Below are positions 55,085-64,000 of a stretch of 64,000 nt of DNA, piece after piece (position 1 is the first letter of the stretch; each line of letters starts with the position of its first letter). The stretch is taken from contig CAKAKS010000067.1 in NCBI GenBank assembly GCA_916700875.1, forward strand, positions 5,212,909 to 5,276,908, read 5' to 3'. Below the pieces are notes generated by a model. That model was not told the DNA's origin, searched no databases, and saw only the letters and a list, made by a program, of their open reading frames with translations. This DNA is from Sebastes aleutianus (Eukaryota > Chordata > Actinopteri > Perciformes > Sebastidae). A program made the translations under genes and the position numbers.

Positions 55085-55127
55085 TTCAGAACATTTTTGG
55101 AAATTGGTATTTACTGCTGTTTTACAG

Positions 55128-55194
55128 GTAGTCGTGGCCGAGTGGTGATGGACTAGAAATCCATTAGGGTCTCCCCGCGCAAGTTCGAATCCTG
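55128..55194 (+). pseudogene. tRNA-Ser (AGA), broken at the left edge of block D
   Basis: The acceptor 5' strand, part of the D arm, the anticodon arm and T arm remain. Six bases of the D arm are missing, and the gene stops inside the T stem/acceptor (CGAATCCTG), where unrelated sequence starts. It is the second family block whose 5' edge lies in a tRNA-Ser. Confidence 0.85.
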
Positions 55195-55651
55195 AAACCG
55201 GGGGTCAGGAATTGGAAGGCTGTCATGCACTCTTCTGCAAATGTGGATATCATAAGGTAAGTGATAAATATATTTCATTTTGATAATTTAGTTAAATTAA
55301 ACCTGTTCCGGTGGCGGTTGCCATAAACTATTTTGTATACTGTTACAACCCGGCTCAAAAGGTTGCAACAAAAATGGGAGACCAGACGAGTTTAAAAATA
55401 GTAACAGGCATTTATTTAACAAACTAACAATAAATAACTAAATAAACGTGGAAAGTCAGTAATCAGTGATGTAGGCATGTGTGGGTGTGTAAAAATGTCT
55501 CCCACAAACAAAACCAAAACAGGTGTGCCAGCCAAGAAAGAGAGCCATCTGTTGAAAGGTAGAGAGCTTTTATCCCAACCACACCAAGCCCAGGTGTGGC
55601 TCATCAGCCTGACGACCCCCTCTCCTGCAAAACAAAAGAGAACCAGCACAG
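55195..55651 (+). other. Possible 5' exon and intron of D1
   Basis: A short open stretch (about 55219-55257) ending at AAG|GTAAGT could encode GCHALFCKCGYHK, a cysteine/histidine-rich peptide. It joins the 55652 exon in phase 0. No upstream ATG in that frame is visible. The following intron-like sequence has no other feature. Confidence 0.35.
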
Positions 55652-56555
55652 ATTAAGTGTGCTCTTTGTAGCATTGACATTAGTGGTGACAAGTTCTCTG
55701 AACACTTATCTGACTTCCACACAGACGAATGTTGTGAGCAATGTGGAAGAAAGGTCAGTGGTGCAGTTGGGCTGCTCCACCATATTGAGGAACACCATCA
55801 TAAATTATCACAACAACCTCCACTACCATGCCCACCACCATCACAACAACAACCTCCACCACCATCACGACAACAACCGCCATTTCCACCACCACCACAA
55901 CAACCTCCTCCTCCTCCTCCTCCCACATCTCCACATGTGATCATCCTGAGCCCGCCGGAGGTAAATTGGGTGAGTTTTCTCCCCAAACAGTTCATGCGGG
56001 TAATCCAACCAGCCGACCGGGAGTGGATTGCCCAGTGCCTTTACGACCACGCAGGACAGCTGAAACAACAGTTATCCCAAAACTGGTTCCATCCACCCAA
56101 TCCACCAAAACCAGCAACAACACTACCTGATCCAATGACCTACTTCAGGCAGCGGATGTTTCTGTGGGCACCGATGCGGATGTGGGGTATTCCACTTAAG
56201 TGCCATCAGTGCAATACTAAGATGCACCATTCCGGCATCTACACAAAAGTACGGGAGGTCATTGACCTTGACTCCAGGTACTACTTGGTCGGCGGAGATT
56301 ATCCTCGGTGCAGTAAGTGCATGATCCCCGTCTGTCCTTGGAGTACTGAGGTGTTGAGTCAGTTGGATCCTGCCCACAGAAACAGGTTCTCCGCTGTTCT
56401 CACCACACAGCTGGCCTCTGGACAGGAAGTGTGTGACCATGTTGAAACCACGAACTGCAGGGAACAGCTCCAGTTACATGCAGCAAGCACTGGAGGAAGT
56501 TCACAGCAAGGAGTGGGCAAGGCGCACTATTCAATACCTGTCCGACTGTGAGCTT
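55652..56555 (+). pseudogene. Copy D1: C2H2 fingers plus DUF6729-like domain, truncated
   Basis: After a CACAG acceptor the frame encodes two C2H2-type fingers (CALC...HLSDFH and CEQC...HHIEEHH), a proline/glutamine linker, then the DUF6729-like domain (MFLWAPMRMW; CHQC; CSKC). No other copy here shows these fingers. A frameshift lies near 56440, after which SSYMQQALEEVHSKEW... continues in another frame. The copy ends at 56555 at a hairpin and is replaced by the N-terminal part of D2. The catalytic-like half is absent. Confidence 0.75.
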
Positions 56556-56580
56556 CCACCGGCTCGTCCTGAGCCGGTGG
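56556..56580. repeat. Perfect 10-bp inverted repeat at the D1/D2 joint
   Basis: CCACCGGCTC (56556-56565), a 5-base loop, then GAGCCGGTGG (56571-56580). It sits exactly where the D1 reading frame (LSDCE) gives way to the D2 N-terminal domain (RWKVQFGRYQG), so it may mark the recombination joint or be a product of it. Confidence 0.85.
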
Positions 56581-56748
56581 AAGGTCCAGTTTGGTCGGTA
56601 CCAGGGCAAGACCTTCCACTGGCTCCTGGAGAATGACGTGGGCTATGACGTCAATCTGGTCGCCTCCCACCAGAAGGAGCGAGAGAAGTCGGGGTCTCAG
56701 TCCCCGTTAATGGCCAACAAGGTGGAGTCTTTCAGTCTGATTTATATA

Positions 56749-58400
56749 CAGACGTAGGCAAAATTGTTGGTACTCTTCCGTTAAAGAAAGAAAACCCCAC
56801 AATGGTCACTGAAATAACTTGAAACTGACAAAAGTAATAATAAATAAAAATTTACTGAAAATTAACTAATGAAAATCAGCTGTTGCTTTTGAATTGTGGT
56901 TCAACAGAATCATTTTAAAAAACAAACTGATGAAACTGGCCTAGACAAAAATGATGGTAGCCCTAGAAAAGATTGAAAATAATTTGACTATAGGGACATA
57001 TTAAACTAAGGTGTGTCCTGTAATTAGCATCACAGGTGTCTTCAAACTTGTAATCAGTCAGTCTGCCTATTTAAAGGGTGAAAAGTAGTCACTGTGCTGT
57101 TTGGTATCATGGTGTGTACCACACTGAACATGGACCACAGAAAGCTAAGGAGAGAGTTGTCTCAGGAGATGAGAAAGAAAATTATTGACAAGCATGTTAA
57201 AGGTAAAGGCTATAAGACCATCTCCAAGCAGCTTGACGTTCCTGTGACTACAGTTGCACATATTATTCAGAAGTTTAAGGTCCACGGGACTGTAGCCAAC
57301 CTCCCTGGACGTGGCCGCAAGAGGAAAATTGATGACAAATTGAAGAGACGGATAATACGAATGGTAACCAAAGAGCCCAGAACAACTTCCAAAGAGATTA
57401 GAGGTGAACTCCAAGGTCAAGGTACATCAGTGTCAGATCGCACCATCCGTCGCTGTTTGAGCCAAAGTGGACTTAATGGAAGACGACCGAGGAGGACACC
57501 ACTGTTGAAAGCAAATCATAAAAAAGCGAGACTGGAATATGCCAAAATGCATATTGACAAGCCACAAAGCTTCTGGGAGAATGTCCTTTGGACAGATGAG
57601 ACAAAACTGGAGCTTTTTGGCAAGTCAAATCAGCTCTATGTTTACAGACGCAAAAATGAAGCATACAAAGAAAAGAACACTGTACCTACAGTGAAACATG
57701 GAGGAGGCTCGGTTATGTTCTGGGGCTGCTTTGCTGCATCTGGCACAGGGTGTCTTGAATCTGTGCCGGGTACAATGAAATCTCAAGACTATCAAGGCAT
57801 TCTGGAGCGAAATGTGCTGCCCAGTGTCAGAAAGCTTGGTCTCAGTTGCAGGTCATGGGTCCTCAAACAGGATAATGACCCAAAACACAGCTAAAAACAC
57901 CCAAGAATGGCTAAGAACAAAACATTGGACTGTTCTGAAGTGGCCTTCTATGAGCCCTGATCTAAATCCTATTGAAGGTCCTATCCTATCTAGATCCTAT
58001 TTGGAAGGAGCTGAAACATGCAATCTGGAGAAGGCACCCTTCAAACCTGAGACAGCTAGAGCAGTTTGCTCAAGAGGAGTGGGCCAACATACCTGTCGAC
58101 AGGTGCAGAAGTCTCATTGAGAGTTACAGAAATCGCTTGTTTGCAGTGATTGCCTCAAAAGGTTGTGCAACTAAATATTAAGTTAAGAGTACCATCATTT
58201 TTGTCCAGGCCAGTTTCATTAGTTTGTTTTTTAAAATGATTCTGTTGAACCAAAATTCAAAAGCAATGTCTCATTTTCATTAGTTAATTTTCAATACATT
58301 TTTATTTATTATTACTTTTGTCAGTTTCAAGTTATTTCAGTGACCTTTGTGGGTTTTTCTTTCTTTAACGGAAGAGTACCAACAATTTTGCCTACGTCTG
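56749..58400 (+). mobile_element. Tc1-type transposon in an intron of D2
   Basis: Terminal inverted repeats of about 211 bp (56749-56959 and 58190-58400) start CAGACGTAGGC and are flanked by the TA duplication (56747-56748 and 58401-58402) typical of Tc1/mariner elements. The insertion lies 27 bp after the donor of the MANK exon (56721), so D2 splicing was not directly destroyed. Confidence 0.95.
57109..58181 (+). pseudogene. Tc1-type transposase, frameshifted
   Basis: Encodes the paired-type helix-turn-helix region (KTISKQLDVPVTTVAHIIQK), the GRGRKRKI linker, then the catalytic domain with WTDETK, QDNDPKH and SPDLNPIE. A 2-bp deletion after the second motif (57892) shifts the frame to a stop. 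A second shift lies just after the glutamate (near 57980), where a short CCTATCC-type duplication is present. The element could still be mobilised by a transposase supplied from elsewhere. Confidence 0.92.
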
Positions 58401-58645
58401 TAGTACAATTAAAAGAGTGATGACAGTTTTTAACCTCTCTGTGTGAACTTACAGGACGCCCTCACCCGCTACTCCTCAGCGTACCCTGACTTTGTGGAGG
58501 CAGTCAGGTTCCACCGTGCGTTTGAGGAGGCGCAGGTGAAGTCCCTCCAGCCCGGTCAGGAGGGACAGGCCCTTGTTGGCTTCGGGGACTTCAAATTTGA
58601 GACCCTGCAGAGCCTGTACGAGTCTGAGGACCCCAAAAAGATCCG

Positions 58646-59140
58646 GTAAATTGTTATTGTGATGGAATAATTGATACACAAGTTAACTTAGGAAGGAAGA
58701 GGTCCCGGAGCTGATGATGTCTTACAAAGAAGGTTTATTGAAGCTTGATCAAGGAGCAATTGTCAGGTCTCCACAATGAGGTGCTCTCTGCGTGAAGGCC
58801 TCACAACTCTGTCCTTCCTCCCTGGTGCTCAGTGTCTTACCCCTTATCATGTTTTGACTTACTTCGTTCCTCGGGCATCTCTGACCCTGGTTGCCCTAGC
58901 GACTGGCTCTACGGTCTCCACTACAGACACAGCTGTACAGATAACGGTGGCTCCTCTAGACAGGACTCCAACCCAATAATGTCAACAGAGGGACACTCTG
59001 ACAAACACTCTGACCTTTCTACCAATAAGAGAGGAATTGATGGAAAATTCCATCACAGTTATAACATTTGGATTCTAATCAAGTTGCTGTACTGACCATC
59101 GATGGTTACAATCATATGACAAATTGTCTGATTTGTACAG
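58646..59140. other. Intron of D2
   Basis: Lies between a GTAAAT donor and a TACAG acceptor. Part of it (58730-59060) has the look of an unknown fish repeat. No gene is seen. Confidence 0.4.
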
Positions 59141-59229
59141 ATTTGTCAACTACCTCCGGAGGAAGGCGCCAGCTCCTGGCACGCAGATGGAGAACGCCGT
59201 CCGGTATGTCCGGAGCAGAGACAGACAGA

Positions 59230-60248
59230 GTAAGCGCTGCTTCTGCTGCTGCTGCATCCACCACCACAGCCGCCGCCGCCAGCACAGCAACAGCAGAGTC
59301 TCTGTCTCGGCTGCAAGCCAGAGAGCCAGGAGCGCATCACAGTACGTGTTTTACTGTAAAGCTGTTTGATGTTCCTGGATGACCTCTCTGAAGAAATGTT
59401 AGTATTTGCCATGTTGTCTCATTACAGATGTTGCTGTGTGTCATTTATTCTTATTACAGGCCTCTTGGTTCAGCGCCTTCAGAAGTGTAAGAAAAAAAGT
59501 ATAGAAATATTCATGTGACAAATTGTTAACAGAAAGGTTTGAATTCATTCTTGACCCTTCTTTTTTACTTTGCTTTATAAATGTTTCTGTAATCAGAGAA
59601 GGAGAGGAAACAACAGGTAAGTTCTCGTGTCGGCCTGGTGCGCGTCTCCAATCACTAACCCAAATGGTCATAACATCACTAATGTGTGCATCTGTAGAAT
59701 AACATCGTCTTCATCATCCTTTCCCTCGTTGCCTGTGTAACTCCTCTAGCTGCTGCCTTCAACATTCACTCTACCTGTTGAATCTGTTATCATTTTGTCT
59801 CATCCTCACCGTCTCTGTTCACAACCGACTCCGGTAGTTTCTATATGCAGCTTGGCTGAATGTGTCCCTCAATATTAACACGACCATCTCATTCTTTCAA
59901 GGTACTGAAATATTTTATTTCTCTTTAAGCCTCAGATGTACAGGCTCTCTCGCTCCTGCAGCATCCACCTCCACCTGCAGCCCTCATCATGGTCCAGCCG
60001 GCAGAGTCACCAGCTCGCTCGCCGCCGCCACCCACAGCTGCCCTGCTGCCATGCCACCTGCAGCAACTGGAGCCCCCGCCCCGGAGGAACAGGAGGAGAT
60101 GCCCAGACCAGCCTTCCTCCCTTCCCCACCACCTGCTGGCAGTGCTGAGGTAAGGGTGACTGTCACACATAATCCCTGCTGCTCTCCCCTATGAAGTGAT
60201 GTCCTCCGATATTAAAATGTCCTGTATGTCCTCTGGTTGTCTCTCCAG
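59230..60248. other. D2 interval with uncertain exons
   Basis: In the corresponding part of gene A there are short linker exons. Here there are Ala/Ser/Thr-rich open stretches (about 59235-59340, and 59932-60150 with Pro/Ala-rich frames) and plausible splice sites, but I cannot fix an exon chain. Confidence 0.35.
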
Positions 60249-63200
60249 CTGCTGCCTGAGTCCTGGCGGGCAGCTCTCACTGTAGAGCATCGGCAGTGGA
60301 TCGGTCAGGTGCTGTTTTCCAGGGACAGCAGGGGGAGGTCTCGGCTCATCACTGAGCTGAACCTCTGGTACCACCCCCCCCCCAAACCCGGCCGGTCTAC
60401 AACCAGCCTCCCGCGTCCCCTGACCCCCTCTTTGCATGTCGGCTGTTTCTCTGGATGCCGCACCGTATCTGGCATCTGCAGCTGACATGACAAAGGCTGG
60501 GCTGTACAGGACCATCCGGAAGGTCCTGGACATTGACAGCTGGTATCTCATGGCCACGGAGTACCTGGAGTGCCGTCGATGTAAGAAGAAGGTCGTGGGG
60601 TGGTCACAGGGCATCATAAGGCAGCTGTCCCCCACCTACAGCTGCCAGTTTCCAGCTATACTTACGTACAGGTAAGAAATTAAATAAATACAAAAATCTA
60701 ACTATATACTATCTACTGTATAGTCTGTGTTGAACATCCTGTTTGATGTTTTCATGTGGCTGTATATAATGTTAGTGTTGTTTTTTCGCAGGCTGTCCTG
60801 TGACCTGAGGGTGGTTGCACAGCTGAGGTCCCGCACTCTGGGCAACGGTGCTAATCGGCTGTTCAACACCCTGCGGGAGAACCACTCAAACGCCTGGATG
60901 CGGAGAGCGATCCAGTACCTCGGCGTGTGCGAGCAGTTCCTGGCCTTGTGCTCGGTGAGGGGGCAGTTTCCACCACTGCCCCAGATGCCCCCTCTACCCT
61001 CACCCATCTGGCTGCTGACGGTCTACAGTTTCAACGTCCTGACGCGGCTGGATGAGTACAAGGCCAGGATCACGTCCACCTTCGGATCCATCTTGAAGAT
61101 GGATTCCACCAAGAAGGCTAGTAAAGTTTGTCACAATTTAATATTTTCTTACAGCTGCTTTTACACCGCAGCTGTGTGTGTGTTTATACACTCATATTAA
61201 CATTTGAAATCTCCCCCCCAGCTGATCTATGTGGACCGTGACTGCTGCAGTAGAGACGGCGTGTCGAAGACTGCTGCCTTGTTTCCGGTGTGAATCTGAG
61301 ACTGTTGATACTTATACTGATAATAACAGTAGAATTATAATATCATGAATAATCTCACGTTACAATATTTATTATGGACAAAAGCCAGGATTTTAATCTA
61401 CATGATTACAACATCATAAAAACTGTAGATTCAAGGATATAACAGTCATTACGGGTTATGAAAATTAAACCACATCATGTTTCTTCTATCTCAGGAGTGG
61501 GGATAGCTCGTGGTGAGACTGGACATCTGGCACCTGATGCGCCGCTTCGCATCAGGTGTCACCACAGAAACCCACGAGCTGTACCCCCCCTTCATGAGGC
61601 AGCTGTCTCACTGCATCTTCGAGGTGGACCCCAGAGATGCCCGCCGTCTCATTGAGGCTAAGCGGTCCCAGCTGGAGGGGAGGCACGGGATGGTTGCGCC
61701 AACTGACGCCGAGGTGATCAAGAAGATCTCAAAGAAGGAGTGGAGGCTCCACTGCTGTCGCCGGACGCGTGGGCCAGAGGAGTCGACACTCCTCATCCAG
61801 GAGCTCCTCGACACCTTCGGCGGACCAGCAGGGCGCAACACCCTGGACGTCCCGTTGCTGAACGCTCTCCGCATCCAGGACATCTGGAGTATGCAGAGGG
61901 CCCACCTCAGCTGCATTCAGGACCCACCGGGTGTACAGCTGTACACCCAGACCGGCAGGCTGACAAAGGGCGGAGTAAGCCTGCCGGTCTATCGCTGCGC
62001 GAGGGGCTCCACGTCTTTGGAGTCCTTCCACCTCAACCGGTTCATCCCAGGTACTTGCATGTGTCTTACAGCTTGTGATAAAATATATCCTGTCTTCCCA
62101 TTTCATTAAAACATTAAATTTATGTTTTATTCAAAACCTGTTTCCTCAGGGACCCGCGAGAGTGCAAAGCACTTCCAGACCTTCCTGGTTGATGGACTGG
62201 CGAGGTGGAACGAGGACCGCGCAGCACCAGCAGCTGAGGGACAGGAGGGTCCTCTGCACTCCTACAGTGCACCTCAAGCACGTCCTTAACCAGAAGAGCC
62301 AAAGGGTGCTTGGCCTTCAGATGGTTAAGGACTTCACCAAGCCTGCTGAGTACACAGGTATGTGATGGGAAAACACTTAATTCCAACATCTCAACTGTGA
62401 GGAAAAGGAGCATTTACTAAAGCCTTCCTTCTCTGATTCTGCTGTATAACAGGGGAGCTCATCGGGGTGGAGTACCTGTACCAGCAGACAGGCAGAGTGC
62501 TTGAGGATGTCAGCTTGGACCCTGACACTCCGTACGAGGCTGCTGCCATCGAGTCGCTTGAGGAGGAGGAGGAGGATGAAGGTATCGGGGAGGACGTCGA
62601 GGACCCCACCGTCTTCGAGCCCGATACCCCCTCCACCAGCACAGCGGCAGCAGCCCGGTCAGGTGATCCAGCAGCCCTCCTCAGACACTGAGGTGAGGTC
62701 ACTGACTACAAACTACTGATGATGATAACAGTGAAGATGTTATTATCAAAGACGTTTGACAGCGCTCTGTGCTTACTGTCTCTGTTTACTCAAACCAGCG
62801 ACCGCTCACATCCTCCTCTTCCTTTCTCGTTTCTTTTCAGGAGGAGAATATCCCGGTTCCTGATGGCCAGCCAGGATATGAGCGTGACCTGAAGCTGGCC
62901 CAAGCCTTGGTGGAAGCACGGAGCCGTCTGAGGCTTTCTGACAGAAGGGTAGACCGGCTCTGGAATCGCCTGCCAGAGCAGGACAAACAGCGGGTCGTCT
63001 ACCCTCCCAGATACCGGGAGAGGCAGCCTAAGGGGCGGTCCAAGGCAGCGAAGGGGAAGAGCCCCGCCTTTCCTGGCAAGGAGAGTGTCGATCGGTGCCA
63101 GCCGCCTGGTGGAGGCCATTTGCAGCCAGCTCAACCCCGCGGCCATGCGGTTCGGGGGGGTCACAAGGACTCGCTGGTCCCTCGTCCTCGCGGACTACGT

Positions 63201-63270
63201 GGCAATCAGTAGTCCGAGGATGATGGCTCAGACCGAAATACAGCTCTTTGAGCTAAGTCAGAGGACCCTA

Positions 63271-64000
63271 AAGCCTGGAGCACACAGCGCGCTTCATGCT
63301 CGCGTGAAGGCAACGTCGCGTGTTGTTTTTTATTTCGGCGTCCATGTTAACAGGTTAGAGTGGACACACTGCCCGCATGAGACGCACGTCAGACGTGCGT
63401 CAGACGCATGTCTATTTTACAGAATAGAAGGCTCGCCTATTTTACACGCGAGCCGCTTACCTCTCGGCTGCGTCTCCCAGCAGCAACAGACAGTGAAGGT
63501 GATCTATTGACAGTATATGAACATCATACCAGCAAGATTACTACAGTTTCCATGTCTAGACATCTGTAGAATATGTCACTGACCATCAATATTTTACACT
63601 TCCTATCTAGATTTCAAAATAAAAGGCCTCTAGCGTTTTTAGTGCACAGAATCATTCATTCATTAACACAATGCTTTTATTCTGAAATACTCTAAATAAA
63701 GCAGTGGTGTACTTGCAGGTTTCCATCAAGTTAATATAGTACAGGCTTTTAATTTTGTAAACACTGTAGTAGTCATAGCAGAAACCCTACATATGCTATA
63801 AATATAATAGACTGGGTTAATAGGTTATAAGAACATCAGGTGATGGGCAGTATTTTCTCTCTCTCTCTCTCAACAAACACCACGTAACTTTATTGTTCTT
63901 TCTTTTAGAGGTGTTATTTAATTTTTTTAAAGATATTTAATGATAATTTTTGTTTTCTAAAGGTTAACAAATAACGAAACTGTTTATTTTGCTTTGTTTT
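63271..64000. other. Right edge of the window
   Basis: Past the D2 joint, a short GC-rich stretch (63270-63430, with a repeated GACGCACGTCAGACGTGCGTCAGACGC palindrome-like motif) resembles the start of a repeat element. The remainder is AT-rich with a (CT)n tract at 63857-63870. No gene is supported. Confidence 0.4.

Larger units (their letters stand above)
56566..63270 (+). pseudogene. Copy D2: nearly full-length but broken family member
   Basis: Recognisable exons are about 56566-56721 (FGRYQGKTFHWLLENDVGY), 58455-58645, 59141-59229, 60249-60671 (DUF6729-like), 60792-61116, 61221-61287 (VDRDCC), 61495-62050 (LDIWHLMRR; STSLESFH), 62150-62357, 62453 to about 62660 (acidic) and 62841 to about 63270. 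Breaks: a frameshift at a ten-C run near 60380; loss of the first cysteine pair of the zinc domain near 60490; a GC instead of GT donor at 61117; loss of the stretch before VDRDCC that C keeps; TAG at 61504-61506; a frameshift near 62280 and another near 63080. The C-terminal frame (MMAQTEIQLFELSQRTL) ends at a joint near 63270. A pseudogene unless the breaks are assembly errors. Confidence 0.75.

Noticed and set aside
7651..63270. KDZ or Zisupton-type transposase as the family identity
   Set aside because: I do not see the motifs I associate with those families. The D-x2-H and RGTSxxExFH motifs point elsewhere, so I leave the superfamily open.
1..64000. CRISPR array or bacterial operon structure
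   Set aside because: The repeats are tRNA units, minisatellites and transposons. Introns, LINE, SINE and Tc1 elements show a vertebrate nuclear genome.

Overview
This is a teleost fish nuclear region. The evidence is spliced genes with GT-AG introns, an L2/CR1-type LINE, a Tc1-type DNA transposon, a tRNA-derived fish SINE, LTR remnants and dense tRNA repeats. Two kinds of sequence alternate: scrambled arrays of tRNA genes, and members of one multi-exon protein family embedded in those arrays.

The tRNA arrays occupy about 1-6621, 15755-20992, 24653-29853, 33897-35088, 36568-44640 and 51170-55194. I count about 41 complete or nearly complete tRNA genes: Gly-TCC, Ser-AGA and Ser-TGA, Asp-GTC, Ala-TGC, and Thr with AGT, TGT or CGT anticodons. 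More than a dozen tRNA fragments lie among them. The arrays are built by tandem duplication (a 2,360-bp direct repeat at the left edge) and by repeated inversion, so tRNA blocks switch strand many times.

Five copies of a large protein family lie on the + strand. Gene A (coding 7651-14012) splices into an uninterrupted frame of 1,473 codons over 10 coding exons. Copy B (22501-24652) lacks its 3' half. Copy C (45331 to about 51030) carries several frame breaks. Copies D1 (55652-56555) and D2 (56566 to about 63270) are fused head to tail, and D2 has many breaks. The common layout is an N-terminal FGxxxGxxFxWL domain like the C-terminal domain of ExoX-type exonucleases, then a zinc-binding domain resembling DUF6729, then a region with three acidic motifs (VDRDCC, LDxxHxxRR, RGTSxxExFH). 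Those motifs look like the D-D-E triad of an RNase H-fold transposase. A C-terminal region follows; in gene A it ends in two repeats with C-x2-C...YxYC motifs. I infer that the family is a large transposase or a domesticated derivative. The family names are from memory and the DDE assignment is mine.

The most striking structural point is that the 9.1-kb gene A block (6622-15754) splits one tRNA-Asp gene without losing or duplicating a base. The 5' edges of the B and D blocks fall inside tRNA-Ser genes. This suggests either an element that targets tRNA genes or recombination focused on tRNA genes.

Younger insertions overlie this: an apparently intact LINE (29969-33896) with a perfect 115-bp target duplication; a Tc1-like element (56749-58400) in an intron of D2; two probable solo LTRs (40967-42112 and 54339-55084), each with a 4-bp target duplication; a SINE (22056-22248); and MITEs. 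A 1.5-kb copy of the gene A 3' end lies at 35089-36567.
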